Below, piece after piece: positions 1 through 8,571 of a stretch of 52,414 nucleotides of DNA. The position numbers were made by a program, and so were the translations under genes. Every line of letters begins with the position of its first letter. Positions within the stretch are counted from its first letter, which is position 1. The stretch comes from a virus: the IMG/VR virus record IMGVR_UViG_3300044957_000556, positions 1 through 52,414 of that record, one strand, 5' to 3'. The notes under the pieces were generated by a model. The model had not been told where the DNA came from and searched no databases. It saw only the letters and a list, made by a program, of their open reading frames with translations.

Positions 1-1
1 G

Positions 2-181
2 GATGATGATAATTTGCCAGAATGGGTTGAATTAAAAATCACATTAGCAGCAGATTATATTGTTACCGCTGCAAATTATTTAGAAAGTGAAATGACTGAA
101 GAAGTTAAAGAAGTTGATGAATATCTTAAGGAAAAACAACAATTGATCGACCTATTGAAACGTGCTGGTATTGCCAAGTAA
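2..181 (+). CDS. C-terminal end of a conserved phage protein (partial)
   Basis: The window opens inside this gene: 59 codons are open from base 2 to a TAA at 179-181. The visible part is acidic and helical, with LPEWVELKITLAADYI near its start and a Lys/Glu-rich end (LIDLLKRAGIAK). The LPEW...KIT.A.DYI pattern resembles small proteins of T4-like cyanophages and pelagiphages, recalled from general knowledge. The function is unknown. The next gene starts 4 bases after the stop, so they are probably co-transcribed. Confidence 0.7.
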   Translation, partial: DDDNLPEWVELKITLAADYIVTAANYLESEMTEEVKEVDEYLKEKQQLIDLLKRAGIAK

Positions 182-185
182 TTTT

Positions 186-1022
186 ATGAAAATAATTGAG
201 TTATTATCTGAGTCAGAACTCAATGAGTATAGAAGCTCATATAGTAATGGTCAAATAAATTTGAAAAAATTTAAACCTGGTGCGAGAGTAAGTCATCCTC
301 TACTAGGCTCCAGTTTGGGGACTATTGTTGATGCTATCACTATACCTATAGAAGATAGAAGAAATACCGGTGTGCCAGTCAAACCAGATAACACTAATAA
401 AATTTATTGGATGAATCCCGGAAGTTTAGAAATTTTGCCTGAAAACACACAATCTAAATACAATAAGCAAGGTGTGGCGGAAGGCAAAATCAAATTATAC
501 ACGGACCCTGATTATTATGGCGCAGAAGTAGATGATGAGGGATTTGATAGTTTACCCATTGTCAACATTCCCATAAATCGTTTGTTAGGATTTGAACCAG
601 ATTCAAAAATGCAACAGCCTGATGCCAGAAAAAACGTTAGGAAGATCCTGGCAGGATTAGAAGCAGGTGATAGTATACCTCCTATCTTGGTTCGTAAATA
701 CAAGAACGGATATCAAGTGTTAGATGGGCATCACAGATTCTATGCCTACAAAATAGCCCAGAAAAACACCGTACCAGCAAGAGTAGTTGACCCCAGGGAC
801 ATCGAGGAAATTGACAAGCAAAGTGTAGCCGAAGGCGTTTGTTCTAAGTGCGGCGGCCCAAGTTTCAGCGATCTCATCCTGGCCGAAAAGCAAGACGCAT
901 GCTATCACAAAGTAAGGAGTCGCTACAAAGTATGGCCATCAGCCTACGCATCAGGTGCCTTGGTGCAGTGTCGTAAAAAAGGTGCGGCAAACTGGGGCAC
1001 AGGTGGAAAGAAGAAAAAATGA
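186..1022 (+). CDS. ParB/sulfiredoxin-like domain protein with Cys-containing C-terminal domain
   Basis: A 278-residue protein. The start at 186 is preferred over one 24 bases upstream, because the shorter form begins MKIIELLSESE, like its neighbours. Three parts can be seen: an N-terminal region of about 95 residues; a middle ParB-like part with IPPILVRKY and LDGHHRFYAYK (the G-H-H-R loop typical of ParB nucleases); and a C-terminal CSKCGG...CYHKVRSRYKVWPSAYASGAL...C domain common in T4-like phages. The parts are separated by QGVAEG and QSVAEG, which resemble prohead-protease sites (inference). It overlaps the next gene by ATGA. The precise role is unknown; it could be a virion-packaged DNA-binding protein. 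Confidence 0.7.
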   Translation: MKIIELLSESELNEYRSSYSNGQINLKKFKPGARVSHPLLGSSLGTIVDAITIPIEDRRNTGVPVKPDNTNKIYWMNPGSLEILPENTQSKYNKQGVAEGKIKLYTDPDYYGAEVDDEGFDSLPIVNIPINRLLGFEPDSKMQQPDARKNVRKILAGLEAGDSIPPILVRKYKNGYQVLDGHHRFYAYKIAQKNTVPARVVDPRDIEEIDKQSVAEGVCSKCGGPSFSDLILAEKQDACYHKVRSRYKVWPSAYASGALVQCRKKGAANWGTGGKKKK

Positions 1023-1549
1023 GATATAGGGAAATTCTTGAAGCCTGTTGGAAAGGCTATCATAAAGAAGGTATGAAAACCATGTTTGGCAAACGTGTGT
1101 CCAACTGTGTGAAAAATACCAATCAAGAACTGGAAGAAGACCTGAAGAAGTGGTTCCGAGAAAAATGGGTGCGTTTTGGCCCCGACGGCAAGATACGTGG
1201 CGCCTGTGCTAGAGGTAAAAGTTCAGAAGGCAAACCTAAATGCTTGCCACAGAGTAAGGCACATGCTCTAGGCAAAAAAGGTCGTGCAAGTGCTGCGGCC
1301 AAAAAACGCAGAGAAGATCCCAATCCCAACCGCCGAGGCGCTGCCAAGAATGTGGCCACTCAAGTGCGTGAAAACGAGGTCAAAGATTTAGTAAAAGTTC
1401 TAAAAAATCCCACTGGTTACGATGCCATTGATCACATGATGCAGTCTATTGCCAAAAAATCAAAAATAACTGCTAAACAGCTACATGATCGGTTCGTAGC
1501 TAAGTACAACAAGACTCCAGATGACTGGATCAAGAACAAAGGAGCATGA
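1019..1549 (+). CDS. Very basic DUF5872-like phage protein
   Basis: A 176-residue Lys/Arg-rich protein. After MRYREILEA come LKKWFREKWVRFG, then a Cys-containing basic stretch (GACARGKSSEGKPKCLP), KKGRASAAAKKRR and a helical C-terminus. This order matches my memory of DUF5872-type phage proteins. Its charge suggests nucleic-acid binding. The first residues resemble the short leader of T4 internal head proteins, so packaging into the capsid is possible (inference). Its ATG overlaps the preceding TGA. Confidence 0.65.
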   Translation: MRYREILEACWKGYHKEGMKTMFGKRVSNCVKNTNQELEEDLKKWFREKWVRFGPDGKIRGACARGKSSEGKPKCLPQSKAHALGKKGRASAAAKKRREDPNPNRRGAAKNVATQVRENEVKDLVKVLKNPTGYDAIDHMMQSIAKKSKITAKQLHDRFVAKYNKTPDDWIKNKGA

Positions 1550-1550
1550 C

Positions 1551-1649
1551 ATGAGAACCTATAACTTTACTGTCAACGGCGTAACTTATATCATACAAGC
1601 AGACAATTTTTCGTCTGCGTTAGACAAACTACGATCTTTGATATCGTAA
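1551..1649 (+). CDS. Small hypothetical protein (32 aa)
   Basis: An ATG follows the previous stop by one base and opens 32 codons, MRTYNFTVNGVTYII..., ending TAA at 1647-1649. GGAG lies in the end of the upstream gene just before the start. The composition (beta-type start, helical end SALDKLRSLIS) is protein-like and it fills an otherwise empty gap in a tightly packed operon. Function unknown. Confidence 0.5.
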   Translation: MRTYNFTVNGVTYIIQADNFSSALDKLRSLIS

Positions 1650-1656
1650 ATACATC

Positions 1657-2064
1657 ATGAGAAATCTTATCAACCGCATAGAAGCTATAGAGCGCGGTTG
1701 CCCGCCAGCTACGCAAAGCATTGACCTTAATCTCAAGAATCGTCAAAAGGCCATAGATGAATATCATTATGGTCCGCTCAATCCCAACAAACCCAATGAG
1801 GAATATTGGCAGGAGTTAGCAGACGAGTGGAACACAGATGATATTGAGTCAGTTAAAAACAATCGCTGTGGCAACTGTGCGGCTTTTGACATTTCAGAAG
1901 ATATGTTAGACTGCATTGCCAAGGGCATTGGCAGTGAACCAGGTTCAGATCCGCACGACACCATAGATGCTGGCAACTTGGGCTACTGTAAGTTTTTGAA
2001 ATTCAAATGTGCGGCCAAACGTACTTGTGATGCTTGGGTCGAAGGCGGACCTGTTACAAAATGA
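1657..2064 (+). CDS. Conserved phage protein with a four-Cys cluster
   Basis: A 135-residue protein. The C-terminal half carries regularly spaced cysteines in RCGNCAAFD, LDCIAKGIG, GYCKFLKFKC and RTCDAWVEGG. This looks like a small metal- or Fe-S-binding domain of the kind often called a hypothetical protein in T4-like phages. The N-terminus is helical. Its stop overlaps the start of the next basic protein (ATGA). Zinc versus Fe-S cannot be decided from sequence. Confidence 0.65.
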   Translation: MRNLINRIEAIERGCPPATQSIDLNLKNRQKAIDEYHYGPLNPNKPNEEYWQELADEWNTDDIESVKNNRCGNCAAFDISEDMLDCIAKGIGSEPGSDPHDTIDAGNLGYCKFLKFKCAAKRTCDAWVEGGPVTK

Positions 2065-2354
2065 GAGCTGAAGAAATCGTCAATGAAAAATGGAGCGCAA
2101 AGTACAAACGCTCTATCAACTGTGCTAATCCCAAAGGATTCAGTCAACGGGCACACTGTCAAGGCCGAAAAAAAAATGAAGACGTGGCAAAAGAACAGTT
2201 AGACGAACTACAGTTCAAAGGTAGCCAGTGTACTAAGGACTGTTCAGGACACCGGGCCGGTTACGAATGGAGTATTCGTAAAGCTGGTCGTGTGCCCAAC
2301 TCACACAGTCCCAGCTTCAACAAAGGCGCGGCTATCCAGCGAGCAGGCTTATGA
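2061..2354 (+). CDS. Basic conserved phage protein (WSAKYKRSI family)
   Basis: A 97-residue protein. The start at 2061 is chosen because it overlaps the upstream TGA and gives MRAEEIVNEKWSAKYKRS. The motifs KRSINCANPKGFSQRAHCQGRKK and CTKDCSGHRAGYEW are typical of a small basic family in marine T4-like phages (recalled, not searched). Four Cys and several His could bind metal. The leader MRAEEIVNE resembles the starts of genes 186 and 1019, which hints at a shared processing or packaging signal. Function unknown. Confidence 0.65.
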   Translation: MRAEEIVNEKWSAKYKRSINCANPKGFSQRAHCQGRKKNEDVAKEQLDELQFKGSQCTKDCSGHRAGYEWSIRKAGRVPNSHSPSFNKGAAIQRAGL

Positions 2355-2437
2355 ATCCTTATCCAGTATATCCTGAAGATGACGGCTCGGACCGGCTTAG
2401 AAACCTCTACAGTCCGGTCATCAAGAACACACCTTAG
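2351..2437 (+). CDS. Small hypothetical protein (28 aa)
   Basis: An ATGA overlap with the previous stop opens 28 codons (MNPYPVYPEDDGSDRLRNLY...), ending TAG at 2435-2437. The translational coupling and the Pro/Asp-rich composition make a real micro-protein plausible, but the reading frame is short and no family is recognised. Confidence 0.4.
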   Translation: MNPYPVYPEDDGSDRLRNLYSPVIKNTP

Positions 2438-2518
2438 GACCGCTATGGTGCGTGGCCGGCTGCTGGCCAGACTGACGGATTCGCTACCCCTAGGTCAAAA
2501 GTGAGCATATATATTGGC

Positions 2519-3610
2519 ATGAAATATTACGTTATGCCAGATCCAGTGTTTGGACCGCTCAACTTTCCGTTGGCTTGGCCCGAACTAGACTGGTTACAAG
2601 ATCTTCCACGAAAAACGTATTTTGCACTGTGGCTTAATATACCAAGCCTATCTAATGTACCTATTGATCTCCCGCAAGGCCATCCATTGTATGTAATTTC
2701 ATTTCACCAGGAAATGTTTGATGTAGATTGGGTTATGTATCAAGCCAAAAACATTGACGCTCCTATCATTGTACTCAATGACGGATCTTGCTATAACATA
2801 CCGTTGCCCAGTAATGTATTTTTTTACAACTATCACAGCTGGCACTATCATTTAGACACTATCATGCGCTGGCACCCAACTCGGCAGTGTAGAAATATCA
2901 AATACAAGGTCAGTAATATTTGTAATCGTGTTAGCCAATCAAAAATGCTGGTATTCACAGCGTTGATCAAACATCTCAATCGCAATGAGTTACTGATAAA
3001 ACTTGGCGACTGGGTAGAAGAAAAAAATGTACATCACTGGACTCCCACTGGCATGATGGAGTTGGATGAGTTAATGGATATTTTCAAAACAAAATATCTG
3101 GGGACCACTATCGTCATAGATGATTTCTGCTACGATACTGGCCGATTTCAAAGTGTAAACAGCAATCCCTGGCAGCCTACCTATCTTGAAGCCGCATTAC
3201 ATTTTACCAGTGAAAGCTATCACTACAGTCTCATGCACAATCACTATGGAAAGGTAATAATGCCAGGCCCGCAGTTCAGCGAAAAAACATGGAAATGCTT
3301 GATTGCTGGTACCCCTTTTATCCCAGTAGGACAGTTTGAATCTTACAAATCTTTGCGCGATCTAGGATTGCGTTTTGACTATGGTGACATAGACATATCT
3401 TGGGACGATGATCCTGGCAATCTTACAAGATTAGATAGTCTTGTAAAAATGATCAAATCTCTGAAAAACTACAGTATCATTGACATAGAGTCAATGACCA
3501 AAGAAAGTACCTCTCACAATACTGATTATATTTGGTCGGGAGATTTCAATCATCGCTGTCAAACACACAACCAATCTATAGTAGAAAACATACTTGATAA
3601 GTTTGCCTGA
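2519..3610 (+). CDS. Fucosyltransferase/exostosin-like glycosyltransferase
   Basis: About 363 residues from the ATG at 2519; a GTG at 2501 would add six. Near residues 240-310 it has HFTSESYH...FSEKTWKCLIAGTPFIPVG...LRDLGLRFDYGDIDISWDD. This follows the 'TEK.(W/F)..L..G.PFI..G....L...GF' pattern of GT-B glycosyltransferases related to bacterial fucosyltransferases. A second protein with the same block lies on the minus strand at 32453-33436. It probably transfers a sugar in a virion or host-surface glycan pathway; donor and acceptor are unknown. It is followed directly by an SGNH-like gene. Confidence 0.55.
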   Translation: MKYYVMPDPVFGPLNFPLAWPELDWLQDLPRKTYFALWLNIPSLSNVPIDLPQGHPLYVISFHQEMFDVDWVMYQAKNIDAPIIVLNDGSCYNIPLPSNVFFYNYHSWHYHLDTIMRWHPTRQCRNIKYKVSNICNRVSQSKMLVFTALIKHLNRNELLIKLGDWVEEKNVHHWTPTGMMELDELMDIFKTKYLGTTIVIDDFCYDTGRFQSVNSNPWQPTYLEAALHFTSESYHYSLMHNHYGKVIMPGPQFSEKTWKCLIAGTPFIPVGQFESYKSLRDLGLRFDYGDIDISWDDDPGNLTRLDSLVKMIKSLKNYSIIDIESMTKESTSHNTDYIWSGDFNHRCQTHNQSIVENILDKFA

Positions 3611-3611
3611 C

Positions 3612-4331
3612 ATGAAAAAGATATACATTTGTGGAGATAGCTTTGGGTGCCCAGACTTTGGCTGGGAGATACAGCCATGGCCTGTAATGTTGCAAAACTT
3701 GCTTGGCAACGACTATCGAGTGGTCAATCTTTCAATTTCCTGCGCATCAAACTTTTTGATACGAGTGCAAGTTGATAAAGCTATCAAGGAATCAGCAGAC
3801 TTTGTGATTTTGTTAGGAACCAGTAGCACAAGAGAACAAGGCAAAGTCAAAAATCGACCTGCGCACTACAGCGATATCTACGATAGATTTAGGAAAATAA
3901 ACCAACAAGATGCTGAACAAGACAACCGAGACCTTGCTTGTTATTCCATGGTATCTCTCAATGATACCTGTGAGTTTGAAGCCAAGGATGTCTCAGTGTT
4001 GCGAGAGTATTACAGTGTGGTGTTTGATCTTGAGTTAGAAATACAAAAAAATCAGTACATCATTGAAAGTTCGTTGTACACTCTTAGAGAGTACAATATA
4101 CCTTTCCTATTTGATCAAGGCGGATTTGAAAATCTAATATTTGGCAACGTGTGCAAGCAAGAATATTTTTCCAACTTTGAGCAATATAAAACCCAGATAA
4201 ATCAGTGGACAGTGGCCAGTAGATTGCCTAACTCTAACAGATATCATTTTCATATCATAGATCAACCCACGCATGAAGATATTGCCAACTACTATTGCCA
4301 AAATATACTTGATTTTTTTAAAAAAACGTAG
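3612..4331 (+). CDS. SGNH/GDSL hydrolase-like protein
   Basis: A 239-residue protein. The ATG at 3612 immediately follows the upstream stop. The start MKKIYICGDSFGCPDFGWE contains the GDS block I of SGNH hydrolases followed by a Trp-rich surface. Near the C-terminus, IIDQPTHEDIANYY supplies an Asp and His in about the right order for block V. Family members are esterases or acyl hydrolases acting on carbohydrates. Two related stretches occur in the window, at 29435 and a broken one at 37385. The substrate cannot be deduced. Confidence 0.5.
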   Translation: MKKIYICGDSFGCPDFGWEIQPWPVMLQNLLGNDYRVVNLSISCASNFLIRVQVDKAIKESADFVILLGTSSTREQGKVKNRPAHYSDIYDRFRKINQQDAEQDNRDLACYSMVSLNDTCEFEAKDVSVLREYYSVVFDLELEIQKNQYIIESSLYTLREYNIPFLFDQGGFENLIFGNVCKQEYFSNFEQYKTQINQWTVASRLPNSNRYHFHIIDQPTHEDIANYYCQNILDFFKKT

Positions 4332-4416
4332 TACACAATCAAGAACTTGTAGTGTCAGATGACTTTTATAATACTTGCCAAAACCTTAATCTGCAGTCTT
4401 TGGAGAGGATTCAACT

Positions 4417-4591
4417 GTGTTTAACTATGTAAATGATTTTGAAAATCAAGTGGCAGAGTTCTATGGCGCTCCGGTTGCAGTGACCACAGTCAGTTGACTC
4501 AGAACTTCGCCAATGGAGTTATCGTGATTATCCATATCTGCCAGATATGCCTGTGTTTAGCAAAGCAGGTATTGACTTTGCAACAAAATAG
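4417..4591 (+). pseudogene. Relic of a DegT-like aminotransferase gene
   Basis: This stretch lies between two intact genes. A GTG at 4417 with GGAGAGG upstream opens FNYVNDFENQVAEFYGAPVAVTT and stops at TGA 4495-4497. That resembles the N-terminus of the DegT-like protein at 18299 (REFEETLAKYTGSPYAIMTDCC). A second fragment, WSYRDYPYLPDMPVFSK, reads open to TAG at 4589-4591. The middle is missing, so this looks like a gene with a large internal deletion. The rest of 4332-4620 holds only a promoter. Confidence 0.45.
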
Positions 4592-4599
4592 TTTATAAT
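4572..4599 (+). promoter_or_regulatory. Sigma70-type promoter upstream of the dsbA-like gene
   Basis: TTGACT (4572-4577), a 16-base spacer and TATAAT (4594-4599). The next gene starts at 4621 behind a strong AAGGAG, giving a short leader of about 15 bases. The match to the consensus is good on both boxes. Confidence 0.6.
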
Positions 4600-4620
4600 C
4601 GTATATCAAAGGAGATCCAC

Positions 4621-4881
4621 ATGGAAACCAAAACTTTTAACAACGAACAAAAAATCAAACTCACCCAAATCATCAACGAAGGCATGCAGGTCATGCACGA
4701 AATTGAAACGCTTAACGGTGGCCTGTCAGACACTATCAAAGCCGTGGCCGAAGAACTGGAAATCAAACCCAGTGTGTTGAAAAAAGCAATCCGGGTAGCA
4801 CACAAAGCTGAATTTGGTAAAACACAGCAAGAACAAGAGTTGCTGGAAACTATTTTGACCACTGTTGGCAAAACCCTCTAA
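4621..4881 (+). CDS. dsbA: DsbA-like dsDNA-binding protein of T4-like phages
   Basis: An 86-residue, mostly helical protein, close to the size of T4 DsbA (about 89), which binds double-stranded DNA at late promoters. The central region (LSDTIKAVAEELEIKPSVL followed by KKAIRVAHKAEFG) matches the DsbA-type helix-turn-helix as I recall it from pelagiphage and cyanophage homologues. It has its own promoter and RBS and lies just before the polymerase gene. The DsbA name rests on motif memory; a generic small HTH protein is the alternative. Confidence 0.55.
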   Translation: METKTFNNEQKIKLTQIINEGMQVMHEIETLNGGLSDTIKAVAEELEIKPSVLKKAIRVAHKAEFGKTQQEQELLETILTTVGKTL

Positions 4882-4958
4882 ATACATGCTCACAACGAGT
4901 CGCCTACGTCACGGGCATGAATCACGGCATGAGCAAGCCATAAGTTGCCAGGAAAACA

Positions 4959-7619
4959 ATGAGTTACGTAGACGCACTTTTTGATCGTGAACACGATCGC
5001 ATACATGTGGTAGAACGTGTTGCAGGACGCAGAGAGTACAAAGAATATCCTGCTACCTACATATTTTACTACGATGATCCCAGAGGAAAGTTCCAATCAA
5101 TCTATGGAAATCCTGTCTCTAGGTTTTCTACCCGCAACAACAAGGAGTTTCGCAAAGAACTTCGTATTCAATCAGGCAAAGGCGTCTACGAGTCAGATAT
5201 AAATCCTGTGTTTCGTTGCTTTGAAGAAAACTACAAAGGTCAAGATGCTCCTAGGTTACAAACAGTATTCTTTGACATTGAAGTAGACTTTGATCCTATA
5301 CGCGGTTTCTCCAAGCCCGAGGATCCCTTTAATCCTATCACTGCCATCTCAGTGTATTTGGATTGGTTAGATCAACTGGTAACCTTGGTCATACCACCCA
5401 AACACATGAGTCGAGAATCAGCCGAAGAGATTGTCAAAGAGTTTGACAATACCTTGATCTTTGATCGCGAAGAGGACATGCTTAAAACGTTCCTTGATCT
5501 CATTGACGATGCAGATGTACTCAGTGGTTGGAACTCCGAAGGTTTTGATATTCCATATACTACCATGCGTATTACTCGTGTGCTCAGTAAGGACGACACA
5601 CGCAGACTGTGTTTGTGGGGGCAACTGCCAAAACAAAGAACATTTGAAAGATTTGGTGCAGTAAACTTGACCTTTGATCTCATTGGTCGAGTACACATGG
5701 ACTATATGCAACTGTACAGGAAGTATACCTATGAAGAACGACACTCCTACTCGTTGGATGCTATCGGCGAGTATGAACTCGGCGAACGAAAGACGCAGTT
5801 TGAAGGAACGCTTGATCAACTCTACAATCAAAACTTCAAAACGTTCATTGACTACAACCGTCAGGATACAATGCTCCTTGCAAGGTTGGACAAAAAACTC
5901 CAATTCTTAGATTTGGCCAACGAACTAGCACATGCCAACACTGTATTGCTACAGACCACAATGGGTGCTGTGGCAGTGACAGAACAGGCCATCATCAATG
6001 AAGCCCACGAACGTGGCATGGTAGTTCCTAATCGCAAAGAGAGACTCACAGATGAAGACACGCAAGCTGCAGGTGCCTATGTTGCTTATCCCAAAAAAGG
6101 CATCCACGAATGGGTCGGTGCTATCGACATCAACTCGCTGTATCCCTCGGCTATTCGTGCCCTCAACATGGCGCCAGAAAGTATTGTTGGGCAACTCCGA
6201 CCCATCATGACTGATCGTTATATCCGGGACAAAATGAACTCAGGTGCCAGCTTTGCGGCTGCCTGGGAAGGCTTGTTTGGCAGTCTTGAATATACCGCTG
6301 TAATGGAACAAAAGCCTGGCACAGAAATAACCATTGATTGGCAGGACGGTGAAGAAACAGTACACAGTGCCGCAGAAATATGGCACATGGTGTTTGATTC
6401 AAACCAGCCTTGGATCTTATCGGCCAATGGCACTATCTTCACTTATGAAAAAGAAGGAGTGATTCCCGGCTTGCTGGCACGTTGGTACAGAGAGCGTAAA
6501 GAGCTACAGGCCAAACTTAGGGAAGTCACTGGCAAACAAGACCAAGAGTTTTGGGATAAACGTCAGTTGGTCAAGAAGATTAATCTAAATAGTTTGTATG
6601 GTGCTATTCTTAACCCTGGTTGTAGATTCTTTGACAAGCGCATTGGTCAGAGTACTACTCTTACTGGTCGTGCGATCGCATTTCACATGGACAGTTTTGT
6701 AAACGAATGTATTACCGGCAAATATGATCACACAGGCGAAAGTATCATCTACGGTGATACAGATTCTGTATACTTTTCCGCTTGGCCTGTACTCAAAAAA
6801 GAAGTTGAAGAAGGTCGTATGGAGTGGAACAAACAAATCTGCGTTGAACTTTATGATTCTATTGCAGAGCAAGTAAACTTGAGTTTTCCGGGATTCATGG
6901 AACGTGCTTTTCATTGCCCACGTGACATGGGGGCAATCATCAAAGGTGGACGGGAACTGGTAGCTGATCGCAGTTTGTTCATTACCAAGAAGCGTTACGC
7001 TGTAAACATCTACGACAAAGAAGGCAAACGCAAAGACGTTGAAGGTAAGACAGGATCAATCAAGGCCATGGGGTTGGATTTGAAACGGTCAGACACACCC
7101 AAAGTTATTCAAGACTTTCTGTGGGACTTGTTAGAACGTGTTCTCACAGGCAGTCAACGAGAGGAAATCATTGAACAGATTAGAGAGTTTAAATACGAGT
7201 TCAAAGAACGACCAGGTTGGGAAAAAGGATCACCCAAGCGTGTGAACAACCTCACCATGTATGCTAAGAAAGAAGAGCGTGAAGGCAAAGCCAACATGCC
7301 TGGGCATGTGAGAGCAGCCATGAACTGGAACAACATGCGGCGAATGAACTCTGACAACTATTCTTTGCAAATAGTTGATGGCATGAAGACTATTGTGTGC
7401 AAACTGAAATCAAATGCTCTGGGGTGGACATCAATCGGTTATCCCACTGACGAGATGCATTTGCCACAGTGGTTCAAGGAACTGCCATTTGATGATGCAG
7501 AAATGGAACAGACTGTGGTAGATCAAAAGATAGAAAACTTGTTGGGTGTGTTGGGTTGGGATTTGGTCAGTGAAACCAAAACTACCAATACATTTCAATC
7601 ATTGTTTACATTTGAATGA
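4959..7619 (+). CDS. 43: Family B replicative DNA polymerase (T4 gp43 type)
   Basis: 886 residues, near the 898 of T4 gp43. The 3'-5' exonuclease domain comes first: FFDIEVDF with D106 and E108, then NSEGFDIPY and YNRQDTMLLA. The polymerase domain has motif A DINSLYPS (about 390-397), motif B KKINLNSLYG (about 540-550) and motif C YGDTDS (about 598-603). All catalytic carboxylates are present, so proofreading and synthesis should both work. It should act with the sliding clamp encoded at 8572. Its stop overlaps the start of a methyltransferase gene (ATGA). Confidence 0.97.
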   Translation: MSYVDALFDREHDRIHVVERVAGRREYKEYPATYIFYYDDPRGKFQSIYGNPVSRFSTRNNKEFRKELRIQSGKGVYESDINPVFRCFEENYKGQDAPRLQTVFFDIEVDFDPIRGFSKPEDPFNPITAISVYLDWLDQLVTLVIPPKHMSRESAEEIVKEFDNTLIFDREEDMLKTFLDLIDDADVLSGWNSEGFDIPYTTMRITRVLSKDDTRRLCLWGQLPKQRTFERFGAVNLTFDLIGRVHMDYMQLYRKYTYEERHSYSLDAIGEYELGERKTQFEGTLDQLYNQNFKTFIDYNRQDTMLLARLDKKLQFLDLANELAHANTVLLQTTMGAVAVTEQAIINEAHERGMVVPNRKERLTDEDTQAAGAYVAYPKKGIHEWVGAIDINSLYPSAIRALNMAPESIVGQLRPIMTDRYIRDKMNSGASFAAAWEGLFGSLEYTAVMEQKPGTEITIDWQDGEETVHSAAEIWHMVFDSNQPWILSANGTIFTYEKEGVIPGLLARWYRERKELQAKLREVTGKQDQEFWDKRQLVKKINLNSLYGAILNPGCRFFDKRIGQSTTLTGRAIAFHMDSFVNECITGKYDHTGESIIYGDTDSVYFSAWPVLKKEVEEGRMEWNKQICVELYDSIAEQVNLSFPGFMERAFHCPRDMGAIIKGGRELVADRSLFITKKRYAVNIYDKEGKRKDVEGKTGSIKAMGLDLKRSDTPKVIQDFLWDLLERVLTGSQREEIIEQIREFKYEFKERPGWEKGSPKRVNNLTMYAKKEEREGKANMPGHVRAAMNWNNMRRMNSDNYSLQIVDGMKTIVCKLKSNALGWTSIGYPTDEMHLPQWFKELPFDDAEMEQTVVDQKIENLLGVLGWDLVSETKTTNTFQSLFTFE

Positions 7620-8560
7620 AGCTCAGTAGATTAATCACATACAAGCACATGGTTGACGGATTGTCCGTCAACCATGTCCACGACGAGATAGAACGTTTGC
7701 TTCAGCATGTAGAAACCGACTTAGCCATACAAAACATAGATTTTGAAAACATCAAGCAAAAAGTCAGTGCCAACAAAAAGATTGTGTTAAACACGCTGGA
7801 TGCCATTGACACAGATTTACAAAGTTTCAAGAAAGAGCTCACTAAGTTTTTAGAGGATATCGAGCGTCCATACTATAGCAAGAGCACAGCTATGTATCAA
7901 GAAGGGATCAACGATACCGCAGATTATATCCTGGATCGGTACAGTTTTAAAAAACTGTTGTATGAATCCGAAACCTTTGATTTCTTTTGCAACAGAGTAA
8001 GAGGGCATGCCAGTTGGCAATGGCCTGCTATGGAAATCAGGCCGGCTCACTGCGATGTTACTGAATCTTTAACTGCGTGTGATCCTTTATATCTAGTTGA
8101 CTTAGATGAGAAGTTGTTCAAGATAGCCAAAACCAAATGGACTCCTGAATACCAACGCAGGTTGAGATATTATACCGTCGACAAGCAAGAGAAAAAGATA
8201 TTTCATCAGTTGCCACAAGCCCAGTTTGGATTGATAGTGGCAGTGGATTTCTTTAACTTTCGCCCATTGGAGTTGATCGAACGCTATCTCAAAGAAATAC
8301 ATGGTCTGTTGCGACCCGGAGGCATGGCCATTTTTACTTATAACAACTGCGACTTTCCAATAGGAGTTGACAACTTTGAAAATTTGTATTATTGTTATAC
8401 ACCCGGGCGGGAAGTCAAAGAAATCAGCACACGCATAGGATTCAAAATCGCATCAAGTTTTGATTTGGAGAACAACGTCAGTTGGTTAGAGCTTAGAAAA
8501 CCTGGTACACGATCTAGTCTGAGAGGCGGACAAACATTGGGCAGAGTTGAAAACATTTAA
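7616..8560 (+). CDS. SAM-dependent class I methyltransferase with helical N-terminus
   Basis: A 314-residue protein. The first 120 residues are helical, probably coiled coil (ENIKQKVSANKKIV...). A Rossmann-like methyltransferase part follows: LYLVDLDEKLFKIAK for the acidic end of strand 2, then FGLIVAVDFFNFRP and a typical LKEIHGLLRPGGMAIFTY. The canonical glycine-rich motif I is weak. The position between polymerase and clamp suggests a role in DNA or replication, but small molecules or glycans are equally possible targets. Confidence 0.6.
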   Translation: MKLSRLITYKHMVDGLSVNHVHDEIERLLQHVETDLAIQNIDFENIKQKVSANKKIVLNTLDAIDTDLQSFKKELTKFLEDIERPYYSKSTAMYQEGINDTADYILDRYSFKKLLYESETFDFFCNRVRGHASWQWPAMEIRPAHCDVTESLTACDPLYLVDLDEKLFKIAKTKWTPEYQRRLRYYTVDKQEKKIFHQLPQAQFGLIVAVDFFNFRPLELIERYLKEIHGLLRPGGMAIFTYNNCDFPIGVDNFENLYYCYTPGREVKEISTRIGFKIASSFDLENNVSWLELRKPGTRSSLRGGQTLGRVENI

Positions 8561-8571
8561 ATGGAGAAAAT

